From: Candidatus Dormiibacterota bacterium
Lineage (GTDB): Bacteria > Chloroflexota > Dormibacteria > UBA8260
Direction: 5' to 3'
Length of the DNA stretch: 6,302 nucleotides
NCBI GenBank assembly: GCA_955652455.1
Contig: CATPBU010000192.1
Location: forward strand, 1-6,302
This document shows, piece by piece, positions 1-5,636 of this stretch; the stretch's first letter is position 1; the number at the start of each line of letters is the position of its first letter. Position numbers and translations under genes: made by a program. The notes beneath the pieces were generated by a model, which was not told the DNA's origin, did no database searches, and saw nothing but the letters and a program-made list of their open reading frames with translations.

Positions 1-465
1 CCGTCGCTGAAGACGTGGCAGGCGTCGTTCGCCGACGGCAGTGTCGGGCGCATCGGTCGCGACGACGTCAAGCACATCGTCGCCGAGCATCCGGGCGTGG
101 TCGGCTGGGCGGCAATCCGACCCGCCGGTTCGGGGCGTCCGAGCATCCTGTCGCTGATGTGCGAGGCCCATGACCCCGCGGTCCGCGAAGGCTTTCTCGA
201 CGCTGTCCTCGCCGAGCTTCCTCCCCAGCCTGTGTCCTGCGTCTTGCGCCACTACGACTCCGAGCTGATCCGCTCCCTGCAGCACCGCGGCTTTGCGGTG
301 TACGGCACCCAGCTGCTGCTGGTGCGCGACCTCGGCGTCAAGGTGCGCATCAAGGCGCTCACCAAGCAGAAGAAGCAGGTGCTCGCCCACGCCGGCATCG
401 CCGGCTCGCACCTCTCCTCACCGTCGCTGACAGTGTTACGTCCACCAGAAAGGAGAGAGAGATAG
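1..465 (+). CDS. GNAT-like N-acetyltransferase, C-terminal part (5' end outside window)
   Basis: The frame is open from base 1 to the TAG at 463-465, giving 154 residues with no start that must be used, so the gene begins upstream of the window. The visible part reads as the second half of a GNAT fold. A strand-turn-strand segment (GVVGWAAIRP, then SILSLMCE) is followed by a helix (DPAVREGFLDAVLAEL), then a strand and the pattern LRHYDSELIRSLQHRGF-xxxxxQLLLVRDL. That pattern resembles the last helix and strands of many bacterial GNAT proteins, where an aromatic or charged helix precedes a 'GF' turn. The acetyl-CoA-binding R/Q-x-x-G-x-G/A loop is not evident in the visible part, so the catalytic assignment is uncertain and the substrate cannot be guessed. 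The final 35 residues are basic and look disordered. The end of the gene contains the purine-rich ribosome binding site of the next gene, 8 nt away, so the two are probably cotranscribed. Confidence 0.65.
   Translation, partial: PSLKTWQASFADGSVGRIGRDDVKHIVAEHPGVVGWAAIRPAGSGRPSILSLMCEAHDPAVREGFLDAVLAELPPQPVSCVLRHYDSELIRSLQHRGFAVYGTQLLLVRDLGVKVRIKALTKQKKQVLAHAGIAGSHLSSPSLTVLRPPERRER
450..455 (+). promoter_or_regulatory. Ribosome binding site AAGGAG for the R3H ATPase, oddly spaced
   Basis: AAGGAG is followed by a GA run and lies inside the end of the upstream gene. It is 18 nt from the ATG at 474 and 21 nt from the adjacent ATG at 477, which is longer than the usual 5-9 nt. Only an in-frame ATA at 462 has ideal spacing (6 nt). 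No ATG, GTG or TTG lies in frame between the motif and 474. Confidence 0.5.
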
Positions 466-473
466 TCGCCGAG

Positions 474-2126
474 ATGATGCCCTATGGTTCGTCGTGGCAA
501 GAGGAGCTCAATCTCCTCTTCGAAGCGCTCCCACCCCGCGTCGCCGGCGCCGCGCAACGCCTTTCGCAGGATCGCGGCGACCTGCTCGAGATCGTCCTCG
601 ACCTCGGCCGTGAACCCGAGGCGCGCTTCACCGACGGCGAGGTGATCCTCGACGCTGTCCAGGTGACCCATCGCGACCTCGAATACGTCACTGAACGGGT
701 CGGTGACTTCGGTGACGACAACCGCGCCGGCATCGAGCGAACCCTGCACCGCATCAGCGCCATTCGCAACCGCGCCGGCACCGTCGTCGGGCTGACCTGT
801 CGCGTGGGCCGGGCGGTTACCGGGACCATTGACATCATCAAGGACATCGTCATCAACGGCCAATCGATCCTCCTGCTCGGACCTCCTGGGATCGGCAAGA
901 CGACCATGCTGCGTGAGTGCGCGCGCGTGCTCAGCGACGAGTGTGACAAGCGCGTGGTCATCGTCGACACCAGCAACGAGATCGGCGGCGACGGCGATAT
1001 CCCCCACGCTGGTATCGGTCGATCGCGGCGCATGCAGGTGCGCACGCCGGCGGAGCAGCATGCGGTGATGATCGAGGCTGTCGAGAACCACATGCCCCAG
1101 GTCATCGTCATCGACGAGATCGGCACCGAGCGCGAGGCTATCGCGGCGCGAACGATCGCTGAACGCGGCGTCCAACTGGTTGGCACCGCGCACGGGTCGC
1201 GGCTCGACAATCTGCTCGTCAACCCCACGCTCAACGACTTGCTCGGCGGCATCCAGACGGTGACGCTCGGTGACGAAGAGGCGCGCCGCCGCGGCACTCA
1301 GAAGAGCGTGCTCGAGCGCAAGGCGCCACCCACCTTCGACGTGCTCATCGAGATCCAGGAGCGCGACCGCGTCGTCGTGCACATGCCCCTCGACGAAACC
1401 GTTGACGAGGCGTTGCGCGGGCGCATGAAGCCGCCGCAGCTCCGCCTGCGCGGCGACGACGGCGAGATCGTCAGCCGCATCGACACCAGCCTGCCGCCGC
1501 CTCCGGCATTTGAGCCGACCCCGTTAGCGCCGGGCGGCCGCCGGCGTCCACGTGAGCGCCGTCGTCGAGGTTTCGACGTCGAGGAGTACATGGCTAAGCG
1601 CGAACGCAGCGCGCGCGACCCCTCATACGATGGTGCACCGGCATTCCACGCTGGCTCGCGACCCATGCAACCGTTGTCGGTGTTCCCGTACGGCGTGTCG
1701 CGCACCTACCTGGAGCAATCGGTGCGTGAGCTGCGCGTGCCGGTACGCATCCAGCACAACGTCGATGACGCTGACATGGTGATGACCCTGAAGAACTACT
1801 ACCGGCGCAAGGACTCTCCGGTGCGTTCTGCCGAGGCGACGGGCATTCCGATCCAGGTGTTGCGCAGCAACACGGTGGCTCAGATCAAGGGCGCTTTGGC
1901 GCGCGTGTACGGCGTGGAGGAGGTGGACGCCACCGAGACCGCGCTCGAGGAGGCGCTCGAGGGCGTGGAGCGCGCTCGGCAGACCACCGCTGATGTCGAG
2001 CTGGCTCCCCAGAACTCGTACGTGCGCCGGCTGCAGCACCAACTCGTGGAACGGCATGACATGACGGCGCGCAGCACCGGCAACGAACCCAACCGACGCC
2101 TCGTCATACTCGGCGCCGAGGAGTAA
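474..2126 (+). CDS. AAA ATPase with C-terminal R3H domain (Ycf45 / SpoIIIAA-like family)
   Basis: This 550-residue cytoplasmic protein belongs to the R3H-domain AAA ATPases found in cyanobacteria, plastids (Ycf45) and Chloroflexi. Its ATPase core is related to SpoIIIAA and secretion-type ATPases. Residues 1-115 form the family N-terminal domain (LPPRVAGAAQ, LEIVLDLGREPEARF, DNRAGIERTLHRISAIRNR). The ATPase core has Walker A GPPGIGKT at 136-143 and Walker B VIVIDE at 210-215. It also has the family signatures VDTSNEIGGDGDIPH and TLGDEEARRRGTQKSVLERKAPP. A Pro- and Arg-rich linker (about 335-395; eight Arg among residues 356-365) leads to a second domain at about 400-480. The C-terminus (about 505-550) is an R3H domain with R518-x3-H522 and a closing STGNEPNRRLVI strand, expected to bind single-stranded nucleic acid. 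The biological role is not established. It is probably cotranscribed with tmk, 5 nt downstream. Start is 474 (ATGATG; 477 is also possible). Frame and family are secure; function is inferred. Confidence 0.93.
   Translation: MMPYGSSWQEELNLLFEALPPRVAGAAQRLSQDRGDLLEIVLDLGREPEARFTDGEVILDAVQVTHRDLEYVTERVGDFGDDNRAGIERTLHRISAIRNRAGTVVGLTCRVGRAVTGTIDIIKDIVINGQSILLLGPPGIGKTTMLRECARVLSDECDKRVVIVDTSNEIGGDGDIPHAGIGRSRRMQVRTPAEQHAVMIEAVENHMPQVIVIDEIGTEREAIAARTIAERGVQLVGTAHGSRLDNLLVNPTLNDLLGGIQTVTLGDEEARRRGTQKSVLERKAPPTFDVLIEIQERDRVVVHMPLDETVDEALRGRMKPPQLRLRGDDGEIVSRIDTSLPPPPAFEPTPLAPGGRRRPRERRRRGFDVEEYMAKRERSARDPSYDGAPAFHAGSRPMQPLSVFPYGVSRTYLEQSVRELRVPVRIQHNVDDADMVMTLKNYYRRKDSPVRSAEATGIPIQVLRSNTVAQIKGALARVYGVEEVDATETALEEALEGVERARQTTADVELAPQNSYVRRLQHQLVERHDMTARSTGNEPNRRLVILGAEE
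2118..2123 (+). promoter_or_regulatory. Ribosome binding site GAGGAG deciding the TTG start of tmk
   Basis: GAGGAG encodes the last two Glu codons of the R3H ATPase and stands 8 nt before the TTG at 2132. This good spacing supports TTG as the start. The next in-frame candidate starts lie beyond the P-loop and cannot be used. Confidence 0.75.
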
Positions 2127-2131
2127 CAGGC

Positions 2132-2797
2132 TTGGCGACACGTCGTGGCTTCTTCATCTCGTTCGAGGGTCTCGACGGGGCGGGGAAGAGCACCCAGGTG
2201 GCCGCGCTCGGCGCTGCCTTGCGCGCCGACGGATATGACGTCATCACCGTACGCCCCAACGACACACCCCTCGGCGAACTGATCAGCGGCGTGGTGCTGC
2301 AACACCAGGTCGACGCCTCGCTGCATCCGTGGTCCGAGGCGCTCCTGTTCAATGCGGGACGGGTGGAGCTGCTCGCCGAGGTGATCCGGCCCGCTCTGGA
2401 GAATGGCACGGTGGTGATCGCCGACCGTTACGCCGATTCCACGCTCGCCTACCAGGGCGGTGGCCGCGGTCTGCAGCAGGAGGCCCTGCTCCGTCTGCAC
2501 CGCGACTGCTGCGACGACCTCTGGCCCGACCTCACCCTGTACCTCGACCTGGACTACAGCATCGCCGTGCATCGCCAGCACGCGCAGCAGCTCCCGCTCG
2601 ACCGTATCGAGGGCGCCTCCACTGAGTTCCACGCCCGAGTCCGGACCACCTTCGACCGGCTCGCCGCCGAGCACCCCGACCGGATCGTTCGCATCGACTC
2701 GGGCCGGCCCGCGATGGCGGTGTCGCAGGACGTGATGGGCGTCGTCCAGAAGCGCCTGCAGGCTGCCGACATTCCTCATCCGGCCAGCGTGGCGTGA
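2132..2797 (+). CDS. tmk: Thymidylate (dTMP) kinase
   Basis: It phosphorylates dTMP to dTDP with ATP, an essential step in dTTP synthesis, in the cytoplasm. The product is 221 residues, a normal length. Signatures: P-loop FEGLDGAGKST (Walker A G13-T21); the LLFNAGRVEL helix (71-80); DRY at 98-100; DSTLAYQGGGRG at 102-113; PDLTLYLDLD at 132-141; and a lid segment with LDRIE at 156-160 followed by F166 and RVR 169-171. The P-loop has no basic residue at its variable positions, so the catalytic arginine should come from the lid (the E. coli-like type). One oddity: the usual REPGGT motif after strand 2 reads VRPNDT here (40-45). The TTG start is supported by GAGGAG 8 nt upstream. The gene begins 5 nt after the R3H ATPase, and its stop overlaps the GTG start of the DarA-like gene (GTGA), implying translational coupling. 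Identity is near certain. Confidence 0.97.
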   Translation: MATRRGFFISFEGLDGAGKSTQVAALGAALRADGYDVITVRPNDTPLGELISGVVLQHQVDASLHPWSEALLFNAGRVELLAEVIRPALENGTVVIADRYADSTLAYQGGGRGLQQEALLRLHRDCCDDLWPDLTLYLDLDYSIAVHRQHAQQLPLDRIEGASTEFHARVRTTFDRLAAEHPDRIVRIDSGRPAMAVSQDVMGVVQKRLQAADIPHPASVA

Positions 2798-3126
2798 AGC
2801 TGATTCTCGCTGTCGTCCAGGTGCAGGACGTGGAGGCGTGCGCCGACGCACTGACCGCGTCAGGGTTTGTGTGTACGCGCCTCGCCAGCCAGGGAGGATT
2901 CCTCGACAACAGCAGCTGCACCCTGTTGATCGGCATCGACGACCTCCAGGTCGACGAGCTGTGCGCCATCCTCGCCCAACACGCCCAGCGACGCGTCCAG
3001 ACGGTCGACTCGACACTGCCATTCCCCGGCGGGCCGCTCGGTCCCGTGATCACTCCCACCATGGACGTCGAGGTGGGCGGCGCCACCGTGTTCGTCCTGC
3101 CACTCGAGCGAGTCGAGAAGGTCTAG
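2794..3126 (+). CDS. darA: DarA/PstA-like PII-family protein (putative cyclic-di-AMP receptor)
   Basis: The 110-residue product matches the DUF970/YaaQ family along its whole length. It opens MKLILAVVQ, continues with TRLASQGGFL at 28-37 and LLIGIDD around 44-50, and ends in the diagnostic DVEVGGATVFVLP. In Firmicutes, DarA/PstA are trimeric PII-like proteins that bind c-di-AMP, and their genes lie directly after tmk, as here. Compared with S. aureus PstA as I recall it, T28, G35, F36 and L37 are kept. However, R26 is Val, N41 is Ser, T42 is Cys, and the C-terminal Gln near 108 is Lys, so ligand binding is not assured. The GTG at 2794 overlaps the tmk stop by 4 nt. No clear ribosome binding site precedes it, so coupled translation is likely. 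holB, the usual next gene in Bacillus, is absent. Family assignment is firm, ligand uncertain. Confidence 0.88.
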   Translation: MKLILAVVQVQDVEACADALTASGFVCTRLASQGGFLDNSSCTLLIGIDDLQVDELCAILAQHAQRRVQTVDSTLPFPGGPLGPVITPTMDVEVGGATVFVLPLERVEKV

Positions 3127-3218
3127 CGGCCCCAACCCCTGCGAGCAACACATCCGGCGGCCCCAGGTCTCTGACTGGGTGTGACAACACCCATTGCGGC
3201 ACGCGCCGTTAACCGGCC
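3127..3218 (+). other. Intergenic spacer between the tmk-darA operon and the GH3 gene
   Basis: The 92 nt contain no reading frame of note. A 9-nt direct repeat, GCGGCCCCA, occurs at 3126-3134 and 3157-3165, and a 7-bp hairpin lies at 3176-3193. A GTTAAC at 3208-3213 sits where a -10 box of a leaderless transcript starting at 3219 would lie, but no convincing -35 element is seen. Operon end and start of a new transcript are inferred from spacing only. Confidence 0.4.
3176..3193 (+). terminator. Short hairpin, possible terminator or operator
   Basis: TGGGTGT (3176-3182) pairs perfectly with ACACCCA (3187-3193) around a GACA loop. No T-run follows, so it is not a standard intrinsic terminator. 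It could equally be a dyad operator for the downstream gene. Confidence 0.3.
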
Positions 3219-4484
3219 ATGACCGTATCGCGCTGCGCACCCAGGCGGGCGCGGGTCGTCTCAATGACGCTCTCCGTGCTTTGCCTGCTCGTGGTTGCCT
3301 GCGGGGATGCGAGCCCGCCGGCTCGATCGCCGTTCTCGCCCTCAGCAGCAGCCACAGCCTCGTCCACGGCGTCGGCGCCGGTCGCGACCTCACCGGCCGA
3401 ATCGCCGTCCCCACCTCCCACCCTGACAGCGTCGACGGTCGTGGTCCCCGCCTGCACGGCCCAGGCGAGGCTGGAGCTCTGGCCCATCCAGCGCTTGGCC
3501 TGGCAGCTGATCGTGGTCCCGGCCCAGCTGACCTCGCTGAGCAGTGTCGACGGCGAGGTCGCTTCGGGTGCCGGCGGCGTCCTGTTGTTCGGGGCGACGG
3601 CGCCGGCGGATCTGGCGGCCGAGCTGACCCGCCTGGGGTCGACAGCGCCCGGCGGGATCGTGCCCATGGTGATGTCGGACATCGAGGGTGGCAATGTCGA
3701 GCGTGCCGCCAACTTGCTTGGGCCCATGCCCTCGGCCCGGCAATTGGGCCAGACCATGACGCCTGCCCAGATCCAGGGATACGCTCTCGCCGCGGGACGG
3801 CGGATGCGGGCCATCGGCATCACCATGGATCTTGCGCCGGTGATGGACCTGGACGCCGGCTACGGACCCACCGCCAACAATCCCGATGGCACGCGCTCGT
3901 TCAGCGCCGACCCGCACATCGCGGCCTCGGACAGCAGCGCGTTCGCCGCCGGGCTGTCAGCGGCAGGCGTGGCGTCGGTCGGTAAGCATTTCCCCGGGCT
4001 CCATGGGGCCGGCGACAACACCGACCTGGGCCCGGCACAGACGTGGTCGTGGAGCGTGATGCAGCAGCGCGGTCTGGTGCCGTTTGTGACCGCGTTCGGC
4101 CGGGGGCTGCCCGCCGTCATGTTGAGCAATGCCTCCGTTCCCGGCCTCAGCACTCTGCCCTCGGGCATCTCGCCGCAGGTCGTGGGCGCGCTTCGTGGTC
4201 AACTCGGGTTCAAGGGCCTCATCCTCACCGATTCGCTGACCGCGGGCGCGATCACGAAGATGGGCCTCACCGCGCCCAGCGCGATGGCCGCGGCCATCGT
4301 CGCCGGTGCCGACATGGTTTTGTATGACGACGCCCACGTTGACGTTGCGGCGACCGCGCGCGCTGCCGTCGCGGCCATCGGGGCCGCGGTCGCCAGTGGA
4401 GGACTGCCGCGCGCGCAGCTCATGGCTTCAGTGACCAAGGTGCTGGCGGTCAAGCACATCGACCTGTGCGCCGGTTCCCAGTGA
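3219..4484 (+). CDS. GH3 family lipoprotein, NagZ/LpqI-like beta-N-acetylhexosaminidase with altered acid/base motif
   Basis: This 421-residue envelope protein has a basic N-terminus, a hydrophobic stretch (16-27) and a lipobox-like VVA-C28. Lipid anchoring outside the membrane is therefore likely. Residues 29-75 are a Ser/Pro/Ala/Thr linker, followed by a single GH3 TIM-barrel domain. NagZ-type enzymes remove N-acetylglucosamine from muropeptides. GH3 landmarks are SDIEGG (153-158, the D-x-EGG motif), MDLAPVMDLD, TRSFSADP, KHFPG (256-260), and the nucleophile D338 in LTDSLTAGAI. The loop after KHFPG normally carries the DSH acid/base dyad. Here it reads GDNTDLG (265-271), with Thr268 where the His is expected and an extra Leu inside the usual PGHG. 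Activity may be reduced, changed or lost. ATG 3219 is chosen as the longer form; ATG 3264 (Met16) would also leave a working lipoprotein signal. Neither has a clear ribosome binding site. The gene ends 25 nt from a decayed carboxypeptidase on the other strand. Confidence 0.88.
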   Translation: MTVSRCAPRRARVVSMTLSVLCLLVVACGDASPPARSPFSPSAAATASSTASAPVATSPAESPSPPPTLTASTVVVPACTAQARLELWPIQRLAWQLIVVPAQLTSLSSVDGEVASGAGGVLLFGATAPADLAAELTRLGSTAPGGIVPMVMSDIEGGNVERAANLLGPMPSARQLGQTMTPAQIQGYALAAGRRMRAIGITMDLAPVMDLDAGYGPTANNPDGTRSFSADPHIAASDSSAFAAGLSAAGVASVGKHFPGLHGAGDNTDLGPAQTWSWSVMQQRGLVPFVTAFGRGLPAVMLSNASVPGLSTLPSGISPQVVGALRGQLGFKGLILTDSLTAGAITKMGLTAPSAMAAAIVAGADMVLYDDAHVDVAATARAAVAAIGAAVASGGLPRAQLMASVTKVLAVKHIDLCAGSQ

Positions 4485-4508
4485 GCGTCGTGAGCGGCTA
4501 GCGCCCTT

Positions 4509-4972
4509 GGCGTCGACGTGCGCAGGGGAGGGGGCTTCCTCCGATGTCTCCAGGAAGAGCACGGCGCCGACGAGGTCGACCCAGTCGTGCTGTCCCTTGA
4601 GGTGCCAGCAGATGGTCTCGAGGCAGCCGCCGAACAACCAGCCCTCGGCGTGGCCTGCGCGCAGCCAGTGCCAGCCGTCGTTGGGACGCATGACCCGCTC
4701 TCTGGGATCAGTGCGATCCTCCGTCTCCCAGTCGACGCGCTCGTCCGTCCACTCCAATGCAGGTGACAATGCCGGTTGCGTTGCGAGAACGGCATGTAGC
4801 GCACCTCGAGGCCAAGCTGCTCCAGGTACCGGCGCGCCCGTGCAGCGCGGTGCGGCACCGCACCGATCGCTCCCCACGCCGGCGAGACCACGCCGCCGAC
4901 GTCGCCCTCGCGAACCCTTGTGCGGATTGTCAGCGGCCGCACGGATGGCGCTGCCGAGGTCACGCCGAGCAC
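4509..4972 (-). pseudogene. LD-carboxypeptidase (peptidase S66) relic, internally deleted and 3'-truncated
   Basis: S66 enzymes (LdcA/MccF) cleave the terminal D-residue from murein tetrapeptides using a Ser-Glu-His triad. Two pieces in different frames match the family. The first, from about 4972 down to about 4770, reads REGDVGGVVSPAWG, then RYLEQLGLEVRYMP, which is the N-terminal domain. The second, from about 4766 down to 4509, reads LEWTDERVDWE, GWHWLRAGHAEG, WLFGGCLETICWHLKGQ and GAVLFLETSEEAPSP, ending at VDA. The stretch between them in intact members, which carries the GYSD nucleophile Ser, is absent. So is everything after VDA, including the catalytic His; only the Glu of FLET remains. 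Neither surviving piece contains a stop in its own frame, so the damage looks recent and due to deletion. The relic opens with a GTG immediately after the TGA of the 191-residue gene and in the same frame (a GTG at 4942 is another possible start), suggesting a former two-gene operon. Confidence 0.8.
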
Positions 4973-5548
4973 TCAGTCATGAGTCCGGACGACAACCTCG
5001 GAGGCATCCACCACACGCTCGACGCGGGTACCGATGAGATGAATGCGCACCCCAGGAACGCCAGGGGAACCCGGTTCCCAGCCGTCGCCGTACAGCCGAC
5101 GGGCGTCGCCCCAGGTGGTCGCATTGGTCACCCTGCGCCCGTCGGTGAACGGCAGCGGACCGGGCCGGGTCGCGTAACCGAAGCGCACCTCACCGCCGCT
5201 CTTGAGGAACGCTGCGACCTCGGCGAGCGCACGGTCGTCCGGGATGATCGCGGTGACGAGCGCGTCGACGACGCTGGGCATCGCGCCGCTCTTGGCCTGC
5301 TCGCGGACAGCCGCTCGGGCGGCGATGTGCGTGGCGCGCTCACGACGCCGCTGCTCGGTCGCGATCTGCCCGGTGCGGGCGCGAAGTTCGCGCAGCTGAG
5401 CCTGGTGCGGCGCCATCGCTGCCACCGTAGCTCGTTCGCCCGCCCCGAGAGTGGTGAGCAGGTCTTCGAGGGCAGCATCGTCCAGCGACACCAGCGAGTC
5501 CGGCTCGAAGGGAGGTGGAAGCTCTGGCAGGGGCGGCAGGTCACTCAC
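4973..5548 (-). CDS. Hypothetical protein, 191 residues, Pro-rich N-terminus and helical middle
   Basis: I do not recognise this family. Reading from GTG at 5548, the protein starts with a Pro-rich stretch (residues 4-17, LPPLPELPPPFEPD) and an acidic leucine-rich segment (18-35). Residues 44-88 are a strongly charged, Ala/Arg/Gln-rich helix that could form a coiled coil (QLRELRARTGQIATEQ, RRRERATHIAARAAVREQ). The C-terminal half (about 90-191) is mixed, with FGYATRPGPLPF, WGDARRLYGDGW and a closing strand-like stretch (VRIHLIGTRVERVVDASEVVV). There is no signal peptide, membrane segment or cysteine. Codons end mostly in G or C as in its neighbours, supporting a real gene over the overlapping plus-strand frame. 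No ribosome binding site is visible before the GTG, so the start is uncertain or the transcript leaderless. It is followed with no gap by the S66 relic and is divergent from the enoyl-CoA hydratase gene. Confidence 0.72.
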   Translation of the reverse strand: MSDLPPLPELPPPFEPDSLVSLDDAALEDLLTTLGAGERATVAAMAPHQAQLRELRARTGQIATEQRRRERATHIAARAAVREQAKSGAMPSVVDALVTAIIPDDRALAEVAAFLKSGGEVRFGYATRPGPLPFTDGRRVTNATTWGDARRLYGDGWEPGSPGVPGVRIHLIGTRVERVVDASEVVVRTHD

Positions 5549-5636
5549 CGAGTCGATGATGCAGCGGCGCGGCCGCCCTGCGTGCTCGTCGCGCTACCGT
5601 TGCCTGCCAGCAGAGTCACCGTTGAGGAGGCACGCC
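5549..5636. promoter_or_regulatory. Divergent intergenic region, presumed promoters for both flanking genes
   Basis: These 88 nt separate the minus-strand hypothetical gene from the plus-strand hydratase gene and must hold both promoters if each is transcribed from here. I see no convincing -35/-10 pair on either strand. The only symmetric element is the 8-nt palindrome GCGGCCGC at 5569-5576, unremarkable at this GC content. Confidence 0.35.
5624..5630 (+). promoter_or_regulatory. Ribosome binding site GAGGAGG for the enoyl-CoA hydratase
   Basis: GAGGAGG stands 6 nt before the GTG at 5637. This is the best ribosome binding site in the window and fixes that GTG as the start. Confidence 0.85.

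Noticed and set aside
1..430. Ten-nt repeat CCGTCGCTGA at 1-10 and 421-430
   Set aside because: Both copies are in coding sequence of the same gene as ordinary Pro-Ser-Leu codons, with no extension of similarity.
252..1382. Long minus-strand open frame (376 codons) opposite the R3H ATPase
   Set aside because: It is the mirror of a strongly coding plus-strand gene with clear family motifs. Its own translation is low-complexity and matches nothing recognisable.
1880..3022. Long minus-strand open frame (380 codons) opposite tmk and darA
   Set aside because: It spans three well-identified plus-strand genes and has no motifs. Long antisense frames are expected at this GC content.
3181..3213. Leaderless promoter for the GH3 gene (GTTAAC as -10 box)
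   Set aside because: The position fits a -10 box for a transcript starting at ATG 3219, but the hexamer is poor and no -35 element lies at proper spacing.
4428..4877. 149-residue minus-strand frame as a stand-alone protein
   Set aside because: The only meaningful part (residues about 41-122) is the C-terminal S66 fragment. Its ends are out-of-frame readings of the N-terminal fragment and of GH3 antisense sequence.
5569..5576. 8-nt palindrome GCGGCCGC in the divergent spacer, also at 4933-4940
   Set aside because: It is a short GC-only palindrome expected by chance here. The second copy lies inside the S66 relic, which argues against an operator.
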